Shown here: positions 17,564-27,000 of the stretch, piece by piece
How positions within the stretch are numbered: position 1 is the first letter of the stretch
Layout of the letters: each line of letters starts with the position of its first letter
NCBI GenBank assembly: GCA_021816845.1
Contig: JAKAWT010000001.1
Location: 186,001 to 250,000 of the forward strand
Length of the DNA: 64,000 nucleotides
Direction: 5' to 3'
Source: a bacterium
Lineage (GTDB): Bacteria > Patescibacteria > Dojkabacteria > JAKAPS01 > JAJZLI01
Program-made: the position numbers and the translations under genes
The notes under the pieces: model-generated
What the model saw: only the letters and a program-made list of their open reading frames with translations
Database searches by the model: none
Told to the model about the DNA's origin: nothing

Positions 17564-19059
17564 ACTTTTATTTTTTTAAATTTTACTTTATTATCAGTTG
17601 CAAAAGAGTTATCTTTTGAGAATTCTTCATAAGAGATTATAGGTTCAACTTTTTTTCCAAAAGTGTTATGCAGTTTAGAATATTCACTATTTATATTTTT
17701 TAGATTAGAAATTATATATTTTTTTATATAATTAGTATCTATAGTATTAATAGTATAACCTTTTTTTATCTCTAGATTAAGTAGGAATTTTGGGTTTTGA
17801 TTTTTATCAATATCAACTCTTGCCTGAAATTTACCAGTAATATAACTCAGAAGTTCAAAAGAATTTGTAATATCTTTTATATTATCTATATATATATTAA
17901 CTGAATATATTGTAATAATAACATCAGATCTTCCACTTAAATAAAGGCAAGGAAGCTTAAGATCATTAGTTTTTATATTTATATTTATTTTTTTTGCAAT
18001 ATCAGATAGGAGATATATACCTCCTTTATCTTTTGTATCATATCTTAGAAATGGCATCACATCAAATAATGTTAATACTATAGTACCATCAATTGCTTCC
18101 ATATATTTAGATAAAGGATTGTACTGAGCTAAAGTTGGATATAATTTAGTTTTAAATATTTTTTCTACTAGAGATCTGTCTCTAGATTGTTTTATTTTAT
18201 ACACTATATCCTTAGTGATATTAGTATCAGTAGCTAACACTCCAGATTCAGAAGATGCGGCTAAATTGCAAATAAATCTATTATTCCCTACTTTACCCAA
18301 TAGATTCAGAATATATTGTCTCCATCCTAGTGTAAAACCTTCTCCTCCTGCATATATATATATATCTTTTTTATCAATTTCAATATGGGATAATACAGCT
18401 TCATCAAGAATATCTTTAATAAAGCTTGGATATCCAATAATAACCATTTGATCATATTCACTATTTATAAAATTATTTAAAATTTTTACACACTCCTCTA
18501 TATTCAACCCTGGGGTAACTACAGAAAAACCAGTGTTTTTATATGAAATTAACAATGCTAAGGCAGTTATTTGACTAGACGCACTCCATATCCCTAATCC
18601 TACAGTAACCATAAATAATGTCCTTTTCCCTTGGATGTGGAAATTATATTCAAGTGAAAGTTCTAATGTTTCTGCCATATCAATATCCTTGATTGCTGCC
18701 CTAGCTAAATATATAGGAACACCAGAAGACCCAGAAGAACTTGTAATAGATGATACCTCGGACATATCTGTTACAAGTTCTTCTAATGGGTATTTTGTTA
18801 TATAGTTATCTTTTGATGTTAAAGGTAGTTTTTTAAAATCTTCTATAGTATTTATATTATCAATATTAATATTATGTTTTTGTAAAAACTTTACATATGC
18901 TTTAACTTTAGGAGCATAAATCTTAAAATTATTAATTATATTATCTTCACTTTGCTTCACTATATCTTTTTCAGAAATATCTTGGAATTTTTTTATTGTA
19001 TCTCTAATATCAGTATTAAAATACTCATTTAGCTTATTACGGAAATCTTTATTATTCAT
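17560..19059 (-). CDS. PaaK-like adenylate-forming enzyme
   Basis: 499-residue member of the phenylacetate-CoA ligase/coenzyme F390 synthetase/LuxE branch of the adenylate-forming family. The Ser/Gly-rich nucleotide loop is TSSSGSSGVPIYL near residue 105, followed by YAGGEGFTLGWR, NLAASSESG and FLRYDTKDKGG. These enzymes activate a carboxylate as its acyl-AMP and pass it to CoA, a thiol or an amine. The C-terminal domain is present and the length is close to the PaaK norm. ATGA overlaps on both sides (E1-like gene upstream, histidine kinase downstream) make this a translationally coupled trio. The acid it activates is unknown. Confidence 0.85.
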   Translation of the reverse strand: MNNKDFRNKLNEYFNTDIRDTIKKFQDISEKDIVKQSEDNIINNFKIYAPKVKAYVKFLQKHNINIDNINTIEDFKKLPLTSKDNYITKYPLEELVTDMSEVSSITSSSGSSGVPIYLARAAIKDIDMAETLELSLEYNFHIQGKRTLFMVTVGLGIWSASSQITALALLISYKNTGFSVVTPGLNIEECVKILNNFINSEYDQMVIIGYPSFIKDILDEAVLSHIEIDKKDIYIYAGGEGFTLGWRQYILNLLGKVGNNRFICNLAASSESGVLATDTNITKDIVYKIKQSRDRSLVEKIFKTKLYPTLAQYNPLSKYMEAIDGTIVLTLFDVMPFLRYDTKDKGGIYLLSDIAKKININIKTNDLKLPCLYLSGRSDVIITIYSVNIYIDNIKDITNSFELLSYITGKFQARVDIDKNQNPKFLLNLEIKKGYTINTIDTNYIKKYIISNLKNINSEYSKLHNTFGKKVEPIISYEEFSKDNSFATDNKVKFKKIKV

Positions 19060-20147
19060 TTTACTACCTCTTCTAAATTTAGAAATACTTTATTATTTAT
19101 TTTATTACCCAGAACTATTTGCTTTATAGCATAAGTAACGAAAACCCCAGTCAATGATGATGCCAATTTTAACTGTGACATCCAAGAAATTTCTCCTTTG
19201 GACATAGATACTATATGTCCCATAAATCTCTCTGGATATTTTTCTAGATTCAATATTTTTGGGATTATTTGACCCATCTCGATTAAGGTCAATTTTTCAC
19301 TATTTTCTATTCTATCAAGTTCACTAATAGGTAATACTCCAAAGAATATTGGATCTTCTGGAGTCTCTACATTAAGAAGTAACCCATTGCCTATATCTGT
19401 ACCCATAACAACTGTAACACCATATTTCTTAGCAAGCCTTCTTAATGTTATTTTTGAAGATATAGAGTCAAAAGCGTCAATAACAAAATCAAGTTTGAAT
19501 TCAGATAATAAAAAATCTTCAAGATTATTTTTTGAGATAGGTTCTTCATAGAATTTAATATTGTAATAAGGATTTAATTTTAATATTCTTCTTCCCACTA
19601 ACTGTGTTTTAATAAGTCCTATTTCATCAATTCCTCCATCCAACCTATTAAGGTTGGATCCTGATAGAGTATCAAAATCTGCAAGTTTTAAATTTTTTGA
19701 AATACCTGCGCCAACGAGAGATAATGCACTTGACTGCCCCACACTAAGACCTATAATCCCAATATTCACTTTCCTTAGAATTTCATGCTCTTCCTTTGTC
19801 ACCATATTCCTATTCCTTGCTGTGATAAGTTTATAATGTAAATCATCTGATAAACATGCAACCAATTTTTTATCCCAAGGAAAATAAACCCAATTAAATT
19901 TATCATCCAAAGACTTCTTAAATTTTTTGAATTCCTCTATGTATAAATTAGAATTCTTTAAGATATGGGGATATTCTACTTCAAATATTTCTTCAGAAAG
20001 TAAATCTCTTTTATCATATATAGAGTTTATCTCCATTTTTCTTATTAAAGATTCTAAACTATGATTCTTACAAGGATAAAAGATTAAATTGGAGTTTTCA
20101 CCCAAAAATTGGTTACCTTTATTTTTTAATAATCCAACACTGATCAT
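19056..20147 (-). CDS. E1-like (ThiF/MoeB family) adenylyltransferase
   Basis: About 363 residues. An N-terminal domain (~1-105, ending CLSDDLHYKLITARNRN) precedes the Rossmann-type E1 domain with GIIGLSVGQSSALSLVGAG, the acidic KLADFDTLSGSNLNRLDG segment, and the downstream lysine of IKTQLVGRRI. DAFDSISSKI follows further on. E1-like enzymes adenylate the C-terminal carboxylate of a small protein or peptide. No CxxC zinc motif is seen and no ubiquitin-like partner is encoded nearby. A GTG at 20204 would extend the protein with a hydrophobic N-terminus, but a -10 box (20160-20165) lies inside that extension, so the ATG at 20147 is preferred. It is first in the coupled operon with the PaaK-like enzyme and the sensor kinase. 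Confidence 0.82.
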   Translation of the reverse strand: MISVGLLKNKGNQFLGENSNLIFYPCKNHSLESLIRKMEINSIYDKRDLLSEEIFEVEYPHILKNSNLYIEEFKKFKKSLDDKFNWVYFPWDKKLVACLSDDLHYKLITARNRNMVTKEEHEILRKVNIGIIGLSVGQSSALSLVGAGISKNLKLADFDTLSGSNLNRLDGGIDEIGLIKTQLVGRRILKLNPYYNIKFYEEPISKNNLEDFLLSEFKLDFVIDAFDSISSKITLRRLAKKYGVTVVMGTDIGNGLLLNVETPEDPIFFGVLPISELDRIENSEKLTLIEMGQIIPKILNLEKYPERFMGHIVSMSKGEISWMSQLKLASSLTGVFVTYAIKQIVLGNKINNKVFLNLEEVVK

Positions 20148-20159
20148 TAAAAAAAGTAT

Positions 20160-20165
20160 ATTATA
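20160..20165 (-). promoter_or_regulatory. -10 hexamer of E1/PaaK/kinase operon
   Basis: TATAAT on the minus strand, 12 nt before the ATG at 20147. A TTGTAT at 20181-20186 lies 15 bp upstream, short for a -35. The predicted leader is about 5 nt. Confidence 0.5.
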
Positions 20166-20256
20166 AAAAATGAAAAAAAGATACAAAGTGAATATTATTG
20201 ACACTTATTAATACCTACTATAATAGTTAATTTAGGAATTAGAAAAAATAGAAATA

Positions 20257-20994
20257 TTAATTCGAGGATATTGTTATCTTGTTTATATATATATTAGATA
20301 AAGGTCTGTGATGAGCAGATTTATTTACAGGAATATCATTAATCTCCTTAACAACACTCATTCCTTTTATAACTTTTCCAAATGCGGTATAAAGCCCATT
20401 TAGCCTTCCTTCTTTAGCTACTGTTATAAAAAATTGACTCCCATTAGTGTTAGGCCCTGAATTTGCCATTGCCAAAGTACCTGCATTAATAGGGATAGAT
20501 TGTACACTATAATCATATGTATAACCCTGTTTTTTATAAGCATTAATCAATAATTGAGGAATTCCCAAACTTATTGGGTTTATTTGGTCATTGAATTTAT
20601 AACCTGGTCCTCCATTACCTTGTCCAGTAGGTGAACCTGTCTGATCCATAAACCCTTTAATCACTCTCGTAAATATAACATTATTATAAAATCCTGACTC
20701 AGATAAAAATACAAAATTATTAACTGCTAAAGGTGCGGCTTTAGGATATAATACTACCTTTATATTACCATACGAAGTTTGTATATTTGCTGTATAATTT
20801 TTACTTTTATTAATACAAAATTTAGGATAACTACTATAACTTTTTACAGATGGTTGATAAACTATATTGCATGGATTTTGAGTAAACAATTTTCCACTTT
20901 TTGAAAAATATGAAAATGTTATCAAAAACCCAACTACTATTATTAATAATATATATAATGCTAGCACTCTTTTGGATACATTCGATTTTTCCAT
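20257..20994 (-). CDS. Membrane-anchored cyclophilin-type peptidyl-prolyl isomerase
   Basis: About 245 residues. An N-terminal membrane helix (LALYILLIIVVGFLITF, ~11-27) exposes a cyclophilin domain outside the cell membrane, where it would speed proline isomerisation in secreted proteins. The domain shows VIFTRVIKGFMDQTG (with the catalytic Arg-x-Ile context), GPGYKFNDQ, TLAMANSGPNTNGSQFFIT and GLYTAFGKVIKGMSVV. A longer frame begins at 21066, but a full promoter (TTGAGA-17-TATCCT) sits within it, so the Met at 20994 is chosen. It is divergent from ftsK. Confidence 0.9.
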   Translation of the reverse strand: MEKSNVSKRVLALYILLIIVVGFLITFSYFSKSGKLFTQNPCNIVYQPSVKSYSSYPKFCINKSKNYTANIQTSYGNIKVVLYPKAAPLAVNNFVFLSESGFYNNVIFTRVIKGFMDQTGSPTGQGNGGPGYKFNDQINPISLGIPQLLINAYKKQGYTYDYSVQSIPINAGTLAMANSGPNTNGSQFFITVAKEGRLNGLYTAFGKVIKGMSVVKEINDIPVNKSAHHRPLSNIYINKITISSN

Positions 20995-21003
20995 ATACGC
21001 TAA

Positions 21004-21032
21004 AGGATACCATAAATTACCATGTTTCTCAA
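21004..21032 (-). promoter_or_regulatory. Promoter of cyclophilin gene
   Basis: TTGAGA (21027-21032), exactly 17 bp, TATCCT (21004-21009), then 9 nt to the ATG at 20994. It decides the start codon and predicts a near-leaderless mRNA. Confidence 0.7.
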
Positions 21033-21059
21033 TTCGATAAAATATGTTAATATTCTTTA

Positions 21060-21065
21060 TATACA
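21060..21065 (+). promoter_or_regulatory. Candidate -10 of ftsK
   Basis: TATACA ends 6 nt before the ATG at 21072. It lies back to back with the cyclophilin promoter in the short divergent gap. Confidence 0.45.
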
Positions 21066-21071
21066 AACATT

Positions 21072-23228
21072 ATGGGAAGAAAAAAATCATCTGCAATATC
21101 TCGTGCCTTAAAAAAGAAAAAAGGACCTTCTTTTAGTGGACAAGATACTTATACAATAATAGGTATAATATTGATGATATTATCACTACTTTCTTTTATA
21201 GGAGCATTTACTCATATATCAGTATTGAATTTTATATATTTATCTCTTGGGTATGGGATAATAATATTTGCTATATTTGCATTCCTTCTATCTTTAAGAT
21301 TCCTAGGTACTAAGATAAAATTTAACACAGTATCGGCGATTTCAGGGATTATAATTTTTATGCTATCAGCATTGGCATTCTTGAATGTTTTATATCCATC
21401 TAATTTATCACTAACCTTATCTGGAGAAGGTAAACTTGGTGGAGCAATAGGATATTTATTGTCTCAACTTATGATAAACCATTTTACAAAAATAGGATCC
21501 TTTATAATACTTATACCTATTATTATAGTATCTTTTCTTATGGCCATATCATTTTCTTTTGTTGAAGCACTACGCTCAATAAAATGGGGGATTAACATAA
21601 TAATAGAATATATAATGTCATTTATAATAAGTGAAGAAGAAAATAATGTAAATAAAGGAGATAATATTGAAAACTTAGAATTTGAAATAAAAGGTACAAA
21701 TCCACAAACTGGTTCAGGAATGATAGGAGATCTATCAGGTGGAAATATAATGAATAAATATAAAAAAGTTGATGTAGCACAAACAGAATATACACCAGTC
21801 TTTTATGAGAACTGGAAAACACCCCCAATTGATTTTCTAAAAATTATAAAAAAAATTGAAGTCGTTAATGCCCAAGATATAAAAAAGAATTCTGAAATTA
21901 TAGAAAGAACACTTCTAAGTTTTGATATAACATCAAAAGTAGTCGATGTTGATATAGGCTCTGTAGTTACAAGGTATGCTCTCCAAATAACGATGGGTAC
22001 GAAAGTATCTAAAATAAACAATCTATCAAGAGATATTGCTCTAGCCCTTGCAGCACCATCTGGTACAGTTAGGATAGAAGCACCAATTCCAGGAACATCC
22101 CTTGTAGGTATTGAGGTTCCTAATTCCAAGTTCCAAATAGTAGGATTAAGAAACATTGTAGATACAGCAGAATTCAATAATCCAAAAATAAGGCTGCCCC
22201 TTGCTATGGGAGAGGATGTAACAGGTAAGATTATAATAAGGGACCTTGCTGCTATGCCCCATGTCCTTGTAGCAGGATCTACTGGGTCTGGAAAAAGTAT
22301 GTTAATAAATTCATTTTTGATGGGGCTTTTATACAGGCATTCTCCTGATACATTAAAAATTATTATGATTGACCCAAAACATGTAGAGCTTTCTGTATAT
22401 AATGGTATACCCCACTTATTAACTCCTGTAATTACCGATATGGATAATGTGAATAATGCATTAAAATGGGCAGTAAGAGAGATGGAACAAAGATATAACA
22501 TTCTAAAAGCTGATGGAGCAAGGAATATAGAAGGATATAATGAAAATAAAGAAAATGCAGAAAAAATGAGTAACATTGTTATTGTAATAGATGAGATGGC
22601 AGATTTAATACTAGCAAAGGGAGTTGAAATAGAACATTCAATAGTAAGACTAGCTCAAATGGCTAGAGCAGTAGGCATACATCTTATACTTGCAACCCAA
22701 AGACCATCTGTCAATGTTATAACTGGACTTATAAAAGCTAATATCCCTGCAAGAATATCTTTGTCAGTAGCATCAGTAATAGATTCAAGAGTTATTTTAG
22801 ACCAACAAGGAGCAGAAACATTACTTGGGAAAGGAGATATGCTTTTCAAAGCACCTGATCTTGGAAAAACTATGAGACTACAAGGAGCTTTGATAAGTGA
22901 AGAAGAAATATCTAAAGTCATAACCTTTATATCCCAACAAGGGACAGAATTTGCGTATAACGAAGAAATTCTTACACCTTTAAGAGAAAATATTATACAT
23001 GGAGGAGATGGATCATATGAAGATAATCTATTCCCTGAAGCTGTTAGAGTTGTTGTAGAAGCACAGAGAGGTTCTGCATCAATATTACAATCAAAACTCA
23101 AAATAGGATATGCTAGAGCAGCTAGATTAATATTAGAACTTGAAAATAGTGGTGTTGTAGGTCCTCAGGATGGATCTAAGCCAAGAGATGTTTTAATTGA
23201 TGATGCTGATAATTTTCTACAACCTTAA
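21072..23228 (+). CDS. ftsK: DNA translocase FtsK/SpoIIIE
   Basis: 718 residues. Four membrane helices near the N-terminus (~24-165) anchor it at the septum. A short linker leads to the alpha/beta motor: an OB-like alpha domain, Walker A GSTGSGKSML near 402 and Walker B IVIDEMADLIL near 505, then TQRPSVNVITGLIKANIPAR. The C-terminal gamma winged helix (VEAQRGSASILQSKLKIGYA) reads polar chromosome sequences. It pumps chromosomal DNA during division. The linker is short compared with E. coli FtsK, more like SpoIIIE. It converges on map, with 4 bp between the stops. Confidence 0.96.
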   Translation: MGRKKSSAISRALKKKKGPSFSGQDTYTIIGIILMILSLLSFIGAFTHISVLNFIYLSLGYGIIIFAIFAFLLSLRFLGTKIKFNTVSAISGIIIFMLSALAFLNVLYPSNLSLTLSGEGKLGGAIGYLLSQLMINHFTKIGSFIILIPIIIVSFLMAISFSFVEALRSIKWGINIIIEYIMSFIISEEENNVNKGDNIENLEFEIKGTNPQTGSGMIGDLSGGNIMNKYKKVDVAQTEYTPVFYENWKTPPIDFLKIIKKIEVVNAQDIKKNSEIIERTLLSFDITSKVVDVDIGSVVTRYALQITMGTKVSKINNLSRDIALALAAPSGTVRIEAPIPGTSLVGIEVPNSKFQIVGLRNIVDTAEFNNPKIRLPLAMGEDVTGKIIIRDLAAMPHVLVAGSTGSGKSMLINSFLMGLLYRHSPDTLKIIMIDPKHVELSVYNGIPHLLTPVITDMDNVNNALKWAVREMEQRYNILKADGARNIEGYNENKENAEKMSNIVIVIDEMADLILAKGVEIEHSIVRLAQMARAVGIHLILATQRPSVNVITGLIKANIPARISLSVASVIDSRVILDQQGAETLLGKGDMLFKAPDLGKTMRLQGALISEEEISKVITFISQQGTEFAYNEEILTPLRENIIHGGDGSYEDNLFPEAVRVVVEAQRGSASILQSKLKIGYARAARLILELENSGVVGPQDGSKPRDVLIDDADNFLQP

Positions 23229-23232
23229 AAAA

Positions 23233-23979
23233 TTATCCTAATGTTAAAATTTCAGGAGCACCATTCGTTATTAAAATAGTGTGCTCAAAATGACCAGATA
23301 TAGACTTGTCTTGAGTCCGTATAGTCCATCCATCTTGTTCTATATAAATATCAGAACTACCCATATTAATCATACTCTCAATGGCTACAGTCATATTCTC
23401 TCTTAGCCTGGTACCAGTTTTTGGCTTACCATAACCTAGTATATATGGATCTTCATGTAATTTATATCCTATACCATGACCTGAAAGTTCTTTCACAATA
23501 GAATATCCCGCTTTTTTAACTGGAATCTCCATAGCATAAGATATATCTCCAACAAATGATAGATTCTTTGCAGCTTTAATACCTTCATCTCTAGATTTTT
23601 TAACTATATCAAGGAAAGATTGTATTTTATTATCTTTTTTATCCCCAACTATAAATGATATTGCAGCATCAGTGTATAAACCCTTATAAATAACTCCATA
23701 GTCTAAAGATACTACATCACCGTTTTTAATTGTATATGAACTTGGTATACCATGAACTACTTTGTCATTAATACTTATACACAAAGATTTTGGATATCCC
23801 TTATACCCTAAGAATGCTGGTTTAACGTCATATTCCTTACATAATTCTTCAGACATTTGATTAAGTTCATTCTCTGACACACCAGGTTTTGATTCACTTT
23901 GTAAAATTTTAAGAATTTTCCCTAATATTTTGCCTCCATGTCTCATATATTTTATTTCTTCAATTGTTTTTGGTTTCAT
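23233..23979 (-). CDS. map: Methionine aminopeptidase, type I
   Basis: Removes the initiator methionine from new proteins. 248 residues of the pita-bread fold. Metal ligands are visible in SLDYGVIYKGLYTDAA (two Asp), SGHGIGYKLHEDP (His), IESMIN (Glu) and GHFEHTILIT (Glu). There is no N-terminal zinc-finger extension. It sits 4 bp after adk on the same strand, the usual adk-map pair of the spc operon, here cut off from secY by two inserted genes. Confidence 0.95.
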   Translation of the reverse strand: MKPKTIEEIKYMRHGGKILGKILKILQSESKPGVSENELNQMSEELCKEYDVKPAFLGYKGYPKSLCISINDKVVHGIPSSYTIKNGDVVSLDYGVIYKGLYTDAAISFIVGDKKDNKIQSFLDIVKKSRDEGIKAAKNLSFVGDISYAMEIPVKKAGYSIVKELSGHGIGYKLHEDPYILGYGKPKTGTRLRENMTVAIESMINMGSSDIYIEQDGWTIRTQDKSISGHFEHTILITNGAPEILTLG

Positions 23980-23983
23980 AAAA

Positions 23984-24544
23984 TTAATTTATTATATATT
24001 TTAGAATCATATTATATATTGTATCAATACTTAAAGTAGCATCAATATCAATAACCTTTTTTTTATAAAAATTCCTTATTTTATCCTCATTTTTATGGTA
24101 ATTGTATAATCTGTTTGATATGGCTTTATCAGATATATCTAATCTTTTTTCTTCACCCTTTTCACGATTTAATATCCTTTCTTCAGATATTTTATCATCA
24201 AGATTAAAAATAAAAACAAGATCCATAGATTTATTATTTTTTTCTAAATATCTATCTAATAATAAAGCTTGTTTTCTAGTCCTAGGGTATGCGTCCAACA
24301 CTATTTTGTCACTTTTTATTTTATCAAGTTTGGTAAATAACATCCTTGATATTATGGAATCTGGAACCCATTCTCCATTTTTCCAATATTTCAAGTAAAG
24401 CTCTTTCCCAATCTTGGTACCATCTTCATACTCCTTTCTAAGTAACTCCCCTGTGGATACAATATTAAAACCTTCATTTTCACAAAGTCTCTTACTCTCT
24501 GCACCTTTCCCACACCCAGAAGGCCCTATAAAAGAAATTATCAT
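23984..24544 (-). CDS. adk: Adenylate kinase
   Basis: Interconverts AMP + ATP and 2 ADP. 186 residues with P-loop IGPSGCGKGAESKRL at the N-terminus, the AMP-binding STGELLR, the DAYPRTRKQA motif near 87, and a short LID without zinc cysteines. Its own leaderless-type promoter (TGcTAATAT) lies directly upstream, so it does not depend on the ribosomal operon for expression. Confidence 0.94.
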   Translation of the reverse strand: MIISFIGPSGCGKGAESKRLCENEGFNIVSTGELLRKEYEDGTKIGKELYLKYWKNGEWVPDSIISRMLFTKLDKIKSDKIVLDAYPRTRKQALLLDRYLEKNNKSMDLVFIFNLDDKISEERILNREKGEEKRLDISDKAISNRLYNYHKNEDKIRNFYKKKVIDIDATLSIDTIYNMILKYIIN

Positions 24545-24551
24545 ATTGTAT

Positions 24552-24580
24552 ATATTAGCAAAATACAGTCACTAATACAA
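24552..24580 (-). promoter_or_regulatory. Promoter of adk-map
   Basis: TTGTAT (24575-24580), 17 bp, TAATAT (24552-24557) with an upstream TGc making it an extended -10, then 7 nt to the ATG at 24544. Confidence 0.7.
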
Positions 24581-24616
24581 AAATTTTATATATAGATACA
24601 ACAAACATCTAAAATT

Positions 24617-24625
24617 TGGTAGTAT
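24617..24625 (+). promoter_or_regulatory. Extended -10 promoter TGgTAGTAT
   Basis: TAGTAT (24620-24625) ends 7 nt before the ATG at 24633. It is divergent from the adk promoter and drives the pair of kinase-like genes. Confidence 0.6.
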
Positions 24626-24632
24626 ATAGTGT

Positions 24633-25769
24633 ATGCCTCCAGAATATATAAAGAAACAATCTATACAATTTTTTGAACTATCACTGTTAGTTTTTACCTT
24701 ATTCCAAACTTTTTTTACTTTTCTAAAAAACCCATTTTATAATTTTTTCCCACTTTATAATTTTTATATCACAATAATAGGATTTTTACTTATTATAATA
24801 CTCAATCGTATATACCTAAAAAATAATAATTTATATATAAAGCTTGCAAGATACCTATTACTTTTCATAATAGCAATATTAGAAATTTATATTGCGGGAG
24901 CAAATTCAGATATATATTTAGTACTTATATTATTTTTAGAAATACAAATTGCGGCAGAAGTTCGTTCAATTAAAAATGCATTGTATCTATTTTCTACCAT
25001 ATTCCTTTTATCCTCTGTCATAGTAGTAATCCAAGGTATGAGTACTATGTACCAATCATCAGCAATTTTTTTAGGATTAATAACATTGGGCGCTATAATA
25101 TTACTATTTATAAGATATAATACAGATTCTCTAAGTAAATTAGAAAATCTAGAAGCTGATATTGAAAATAAAAAAATTATAAAAACTTCTCAAGAGAATT
25201 TTCTTTCTATAAATAAAAATATATTAAAAGAAGAATTTGCTCATATAGCAGAAATTCTAATAGATGATAATACACTACTTTATGAAACCTATAAGGATAG
25301 TGTATATATGCAAAATCTATTCATACAAAGAGAAGATTCCTTAAAACTCCTATCTTTGAATATTGATATTGTAAATCTATATGAAGAAATATTAATAATA
25401 CAAAAGGAGTTTAGTATATTTTATGATGCTAGGATAGAATATAAAATCGATGATAAAGAGACTGTACTCAAAGATCAGAACATTTTAATGGATAGAGAGA
25501 AACTAAGATCTATGTTAAGATTGATTTTTATATTTATACAAGAGAATAATATCCTGAATACAACGATAGAGATAAAAACTAACCCTCAAGGTGTGTCACT
25601 CAAAATTATTTTTCCTCAGAAATTTACAACATATTTTGCAGGTAAAACCATTAATCAAATACAAAAAGATTTTACATGGTCAAATATTTTAATGATATAT
25701 TCTAAGATAATAGGCAATGAATATATCTCCCAAGAAAGCTTTATATCTACTACCTTTATTAAAATATGA
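24633..25769 (+). CDS. Degenerate histidine-kinase-like membrane protein A
   Basis: 378 residues. Hydrophobic helices fill residues ~15-165 (about six), followed by a helical linker and a C-terminal region that resembles a HATPase fold in layout only. The segment MDREKLRSMLRLIFIFIQEN stands where an N-box would be but lacks the key Asn, and no G1/G2 glycine boxes are seen. No clear H-box is present. It ends in a 4-bp overlap with the next, related gene. Kinase activity is unlikely, and a ligand sensor or partner subunit for protein B is more plausible. It is inserted, on the opposite strand, between secY and adk. Confidence 0.6.
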   Translation: MPPEYIKKQSIQFFELSLLVFTLFQTFFTFLKNPFYNFFPLYNFYITIIGFLLIIILNRIYLKNNNLYIKLARYLLLFIIAILEIYIAGANSDIYLVLILFLEIQIAAEVRSIKNALYLFSTIFLLSSVIVVIQGMSTMYQSSAIFLGLITLGAIILLFIRYNTDSLSKLENLEADIENKKIIKTSQENFLSINKNILKEEFAHIAEILIDDNTLLYETYKDSVYMQNLFIQREDSLKLLSLNIDIVNLYEEILIIQKEFSIFYDARIEYKIDDKETVLKDQNILMDREKLRSMLRLIFIFIQENNILNTTIEIKTNPQGVSLKIIFPQKFTTYFAGKTINQIQKDFTWSNILMIYSKIIGNEYISQESFISTTFIKI

Positions 25770-26983
25770 ATAAGAACCTAGATACTAAAGATATAAAGAA
25801 ACAAATAATAGATAAGAAATCTCAACATGATTCTTTAGAAATTACTGCTATAGGAATCACAATAGCTTTATTTATGATTATAAGAGAAATCGTGAGCTTT
25901 AATAATTTGTATATCATAGGATTAAGTATCATTCCAATAATTGCTATTATAGGATTTTTCATTGTTTATTATATATATTACCCAAAAAATAATTACTTTG
26001 ATGATAAAAAAAATAAGCTCGAGTATATACTAATAATGATTGAGCTTTTATATTTTATAATCATATCTGGAGGGCTATATGTTGGAGGTGGTATAAATTC
26101 AGTTGCAATGCTGGTATTTTTCCCATATATAGTATCAATTATCATAGATCCAAAGGATTCAAATATATTTTTATCATATTTATATATAGATATAATCCTT
26201 TTTGCTACACTCTTTATTTTTGGATTCTATTTATTTGATTTTACAGCACTCTTTATCATTAATATATTTATGATAGTGACTGGGGTTTTGATAAAAACAT
26301 TTGCTGATATAATGATGTTTAATTATCTAGAACTTGTAGAAAAAAATACAGAAGAAGATGTTTTTGAAAATGATAAAAGGGAAAATATAAATTTTCTAAA
26401 AACAACAATATTAGAAATTGATGAATTTATAAAAAGAATATCAATTAGAAAAGATATCAAAAAAAACATTGTAGAACTTAAAATCATTGAACAAAAATTG
26501 AAAGACAGGCAAGAACTTCTTGATGGAGAAAAATTAAATATAAGTATTTTTCAATTTAATAAAATTGTATCTTCAGTATTACAAGAATTATTCCCTCTAA
26601 TGAAAGATAAAGCCATTCAAATACAATATCTACCATATATAAATGAAGACTTAGAAATAAATAATGATAGAGATAAAATATATTCAATACTTTTATATTG
26701 TATTGAGAATGCAATACTATTTTCTAATGATGAAGGTATCCTTACAATAATAACAAAAAAAGAAAGAGATAATATAAGTGTTTCTATACGCAATAATACA
26801 GATACTGAAATAGATTTGAAAAATCTATTTAAACTGGGTAACACTACTAAAAAGGGTACCAGAGAAGGAGTTGGATTATACATTTCAAAATCATTTTCTA
26901 ACCTAACAAAAACGGATATTCAAATACATAAGGATTATGCAAATCTCATCATAGTTGATTTAAAAGTAAAGATCATACTATAG
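25766..26983 (+). CDS. Histidine-kinase-like membrane protein B with partial ATPase domain
   Basis: 405 residues. About six membrane helices (~25-185) precede a helical dimerisation-like region and a HATPase-type domain. An N-box-like CIENAILFSNDEG and a G2-like GTREGVGLYISKSF are present, so ATP binding is possible. The G1 box, normally DxGxG, reads IRNNTDTEID, and I find no H-box histidine. The start overlaps the preceding gene by 4 bp, so A and B should be made in equal amounts. They may form a heteromeric sensor in which B holds the nucleotide. No response regulator lies nearby. It converges on secY. Confidence 0.65.
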   Translation: MNKNLDTKDIKKQIIDKKSQHDSLEITAIGITIALFMIIREIVSFNNLYIIGLSIIPIIAIIGFFIVYYIYYPKNNYFDDKKNKLEYILIMIELLYFIIISGGLYVGGGINSVAMLVFFPYIVSIIIDPKDSNIFLSYLYIDIILFATLFIFGFYLFDFTALFIINIFMIVTGVLIKTFADIMMFNYLELVEKNTEEDVFENDKRENINFLKTTILEIDEFIKRISIRKDIKKNIVELKIIEQKLKDRQELLDGEKLNISIFQFNKIVSSVLQELFPLMKDKAIQIQYLPYINEDLEINNDRDKIYSILLYCIENAILFSNDEGILTIITKKERDNISVSIRNNTDTEIDLKNLFKLGNTTKKGTREGVGLYISKSFSNLTKTDIQIHKDYANLIIVDLKVKIIL

Positions 26984-27000
26984 AATTTATGTTTAGCTGG

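Noticed and set aside
21803..22576. A 257-codon minus-strand open frame
   Set aside because: Antisense to the FtsK motor domain, low-complexity Ser/Ile composition, no motif.
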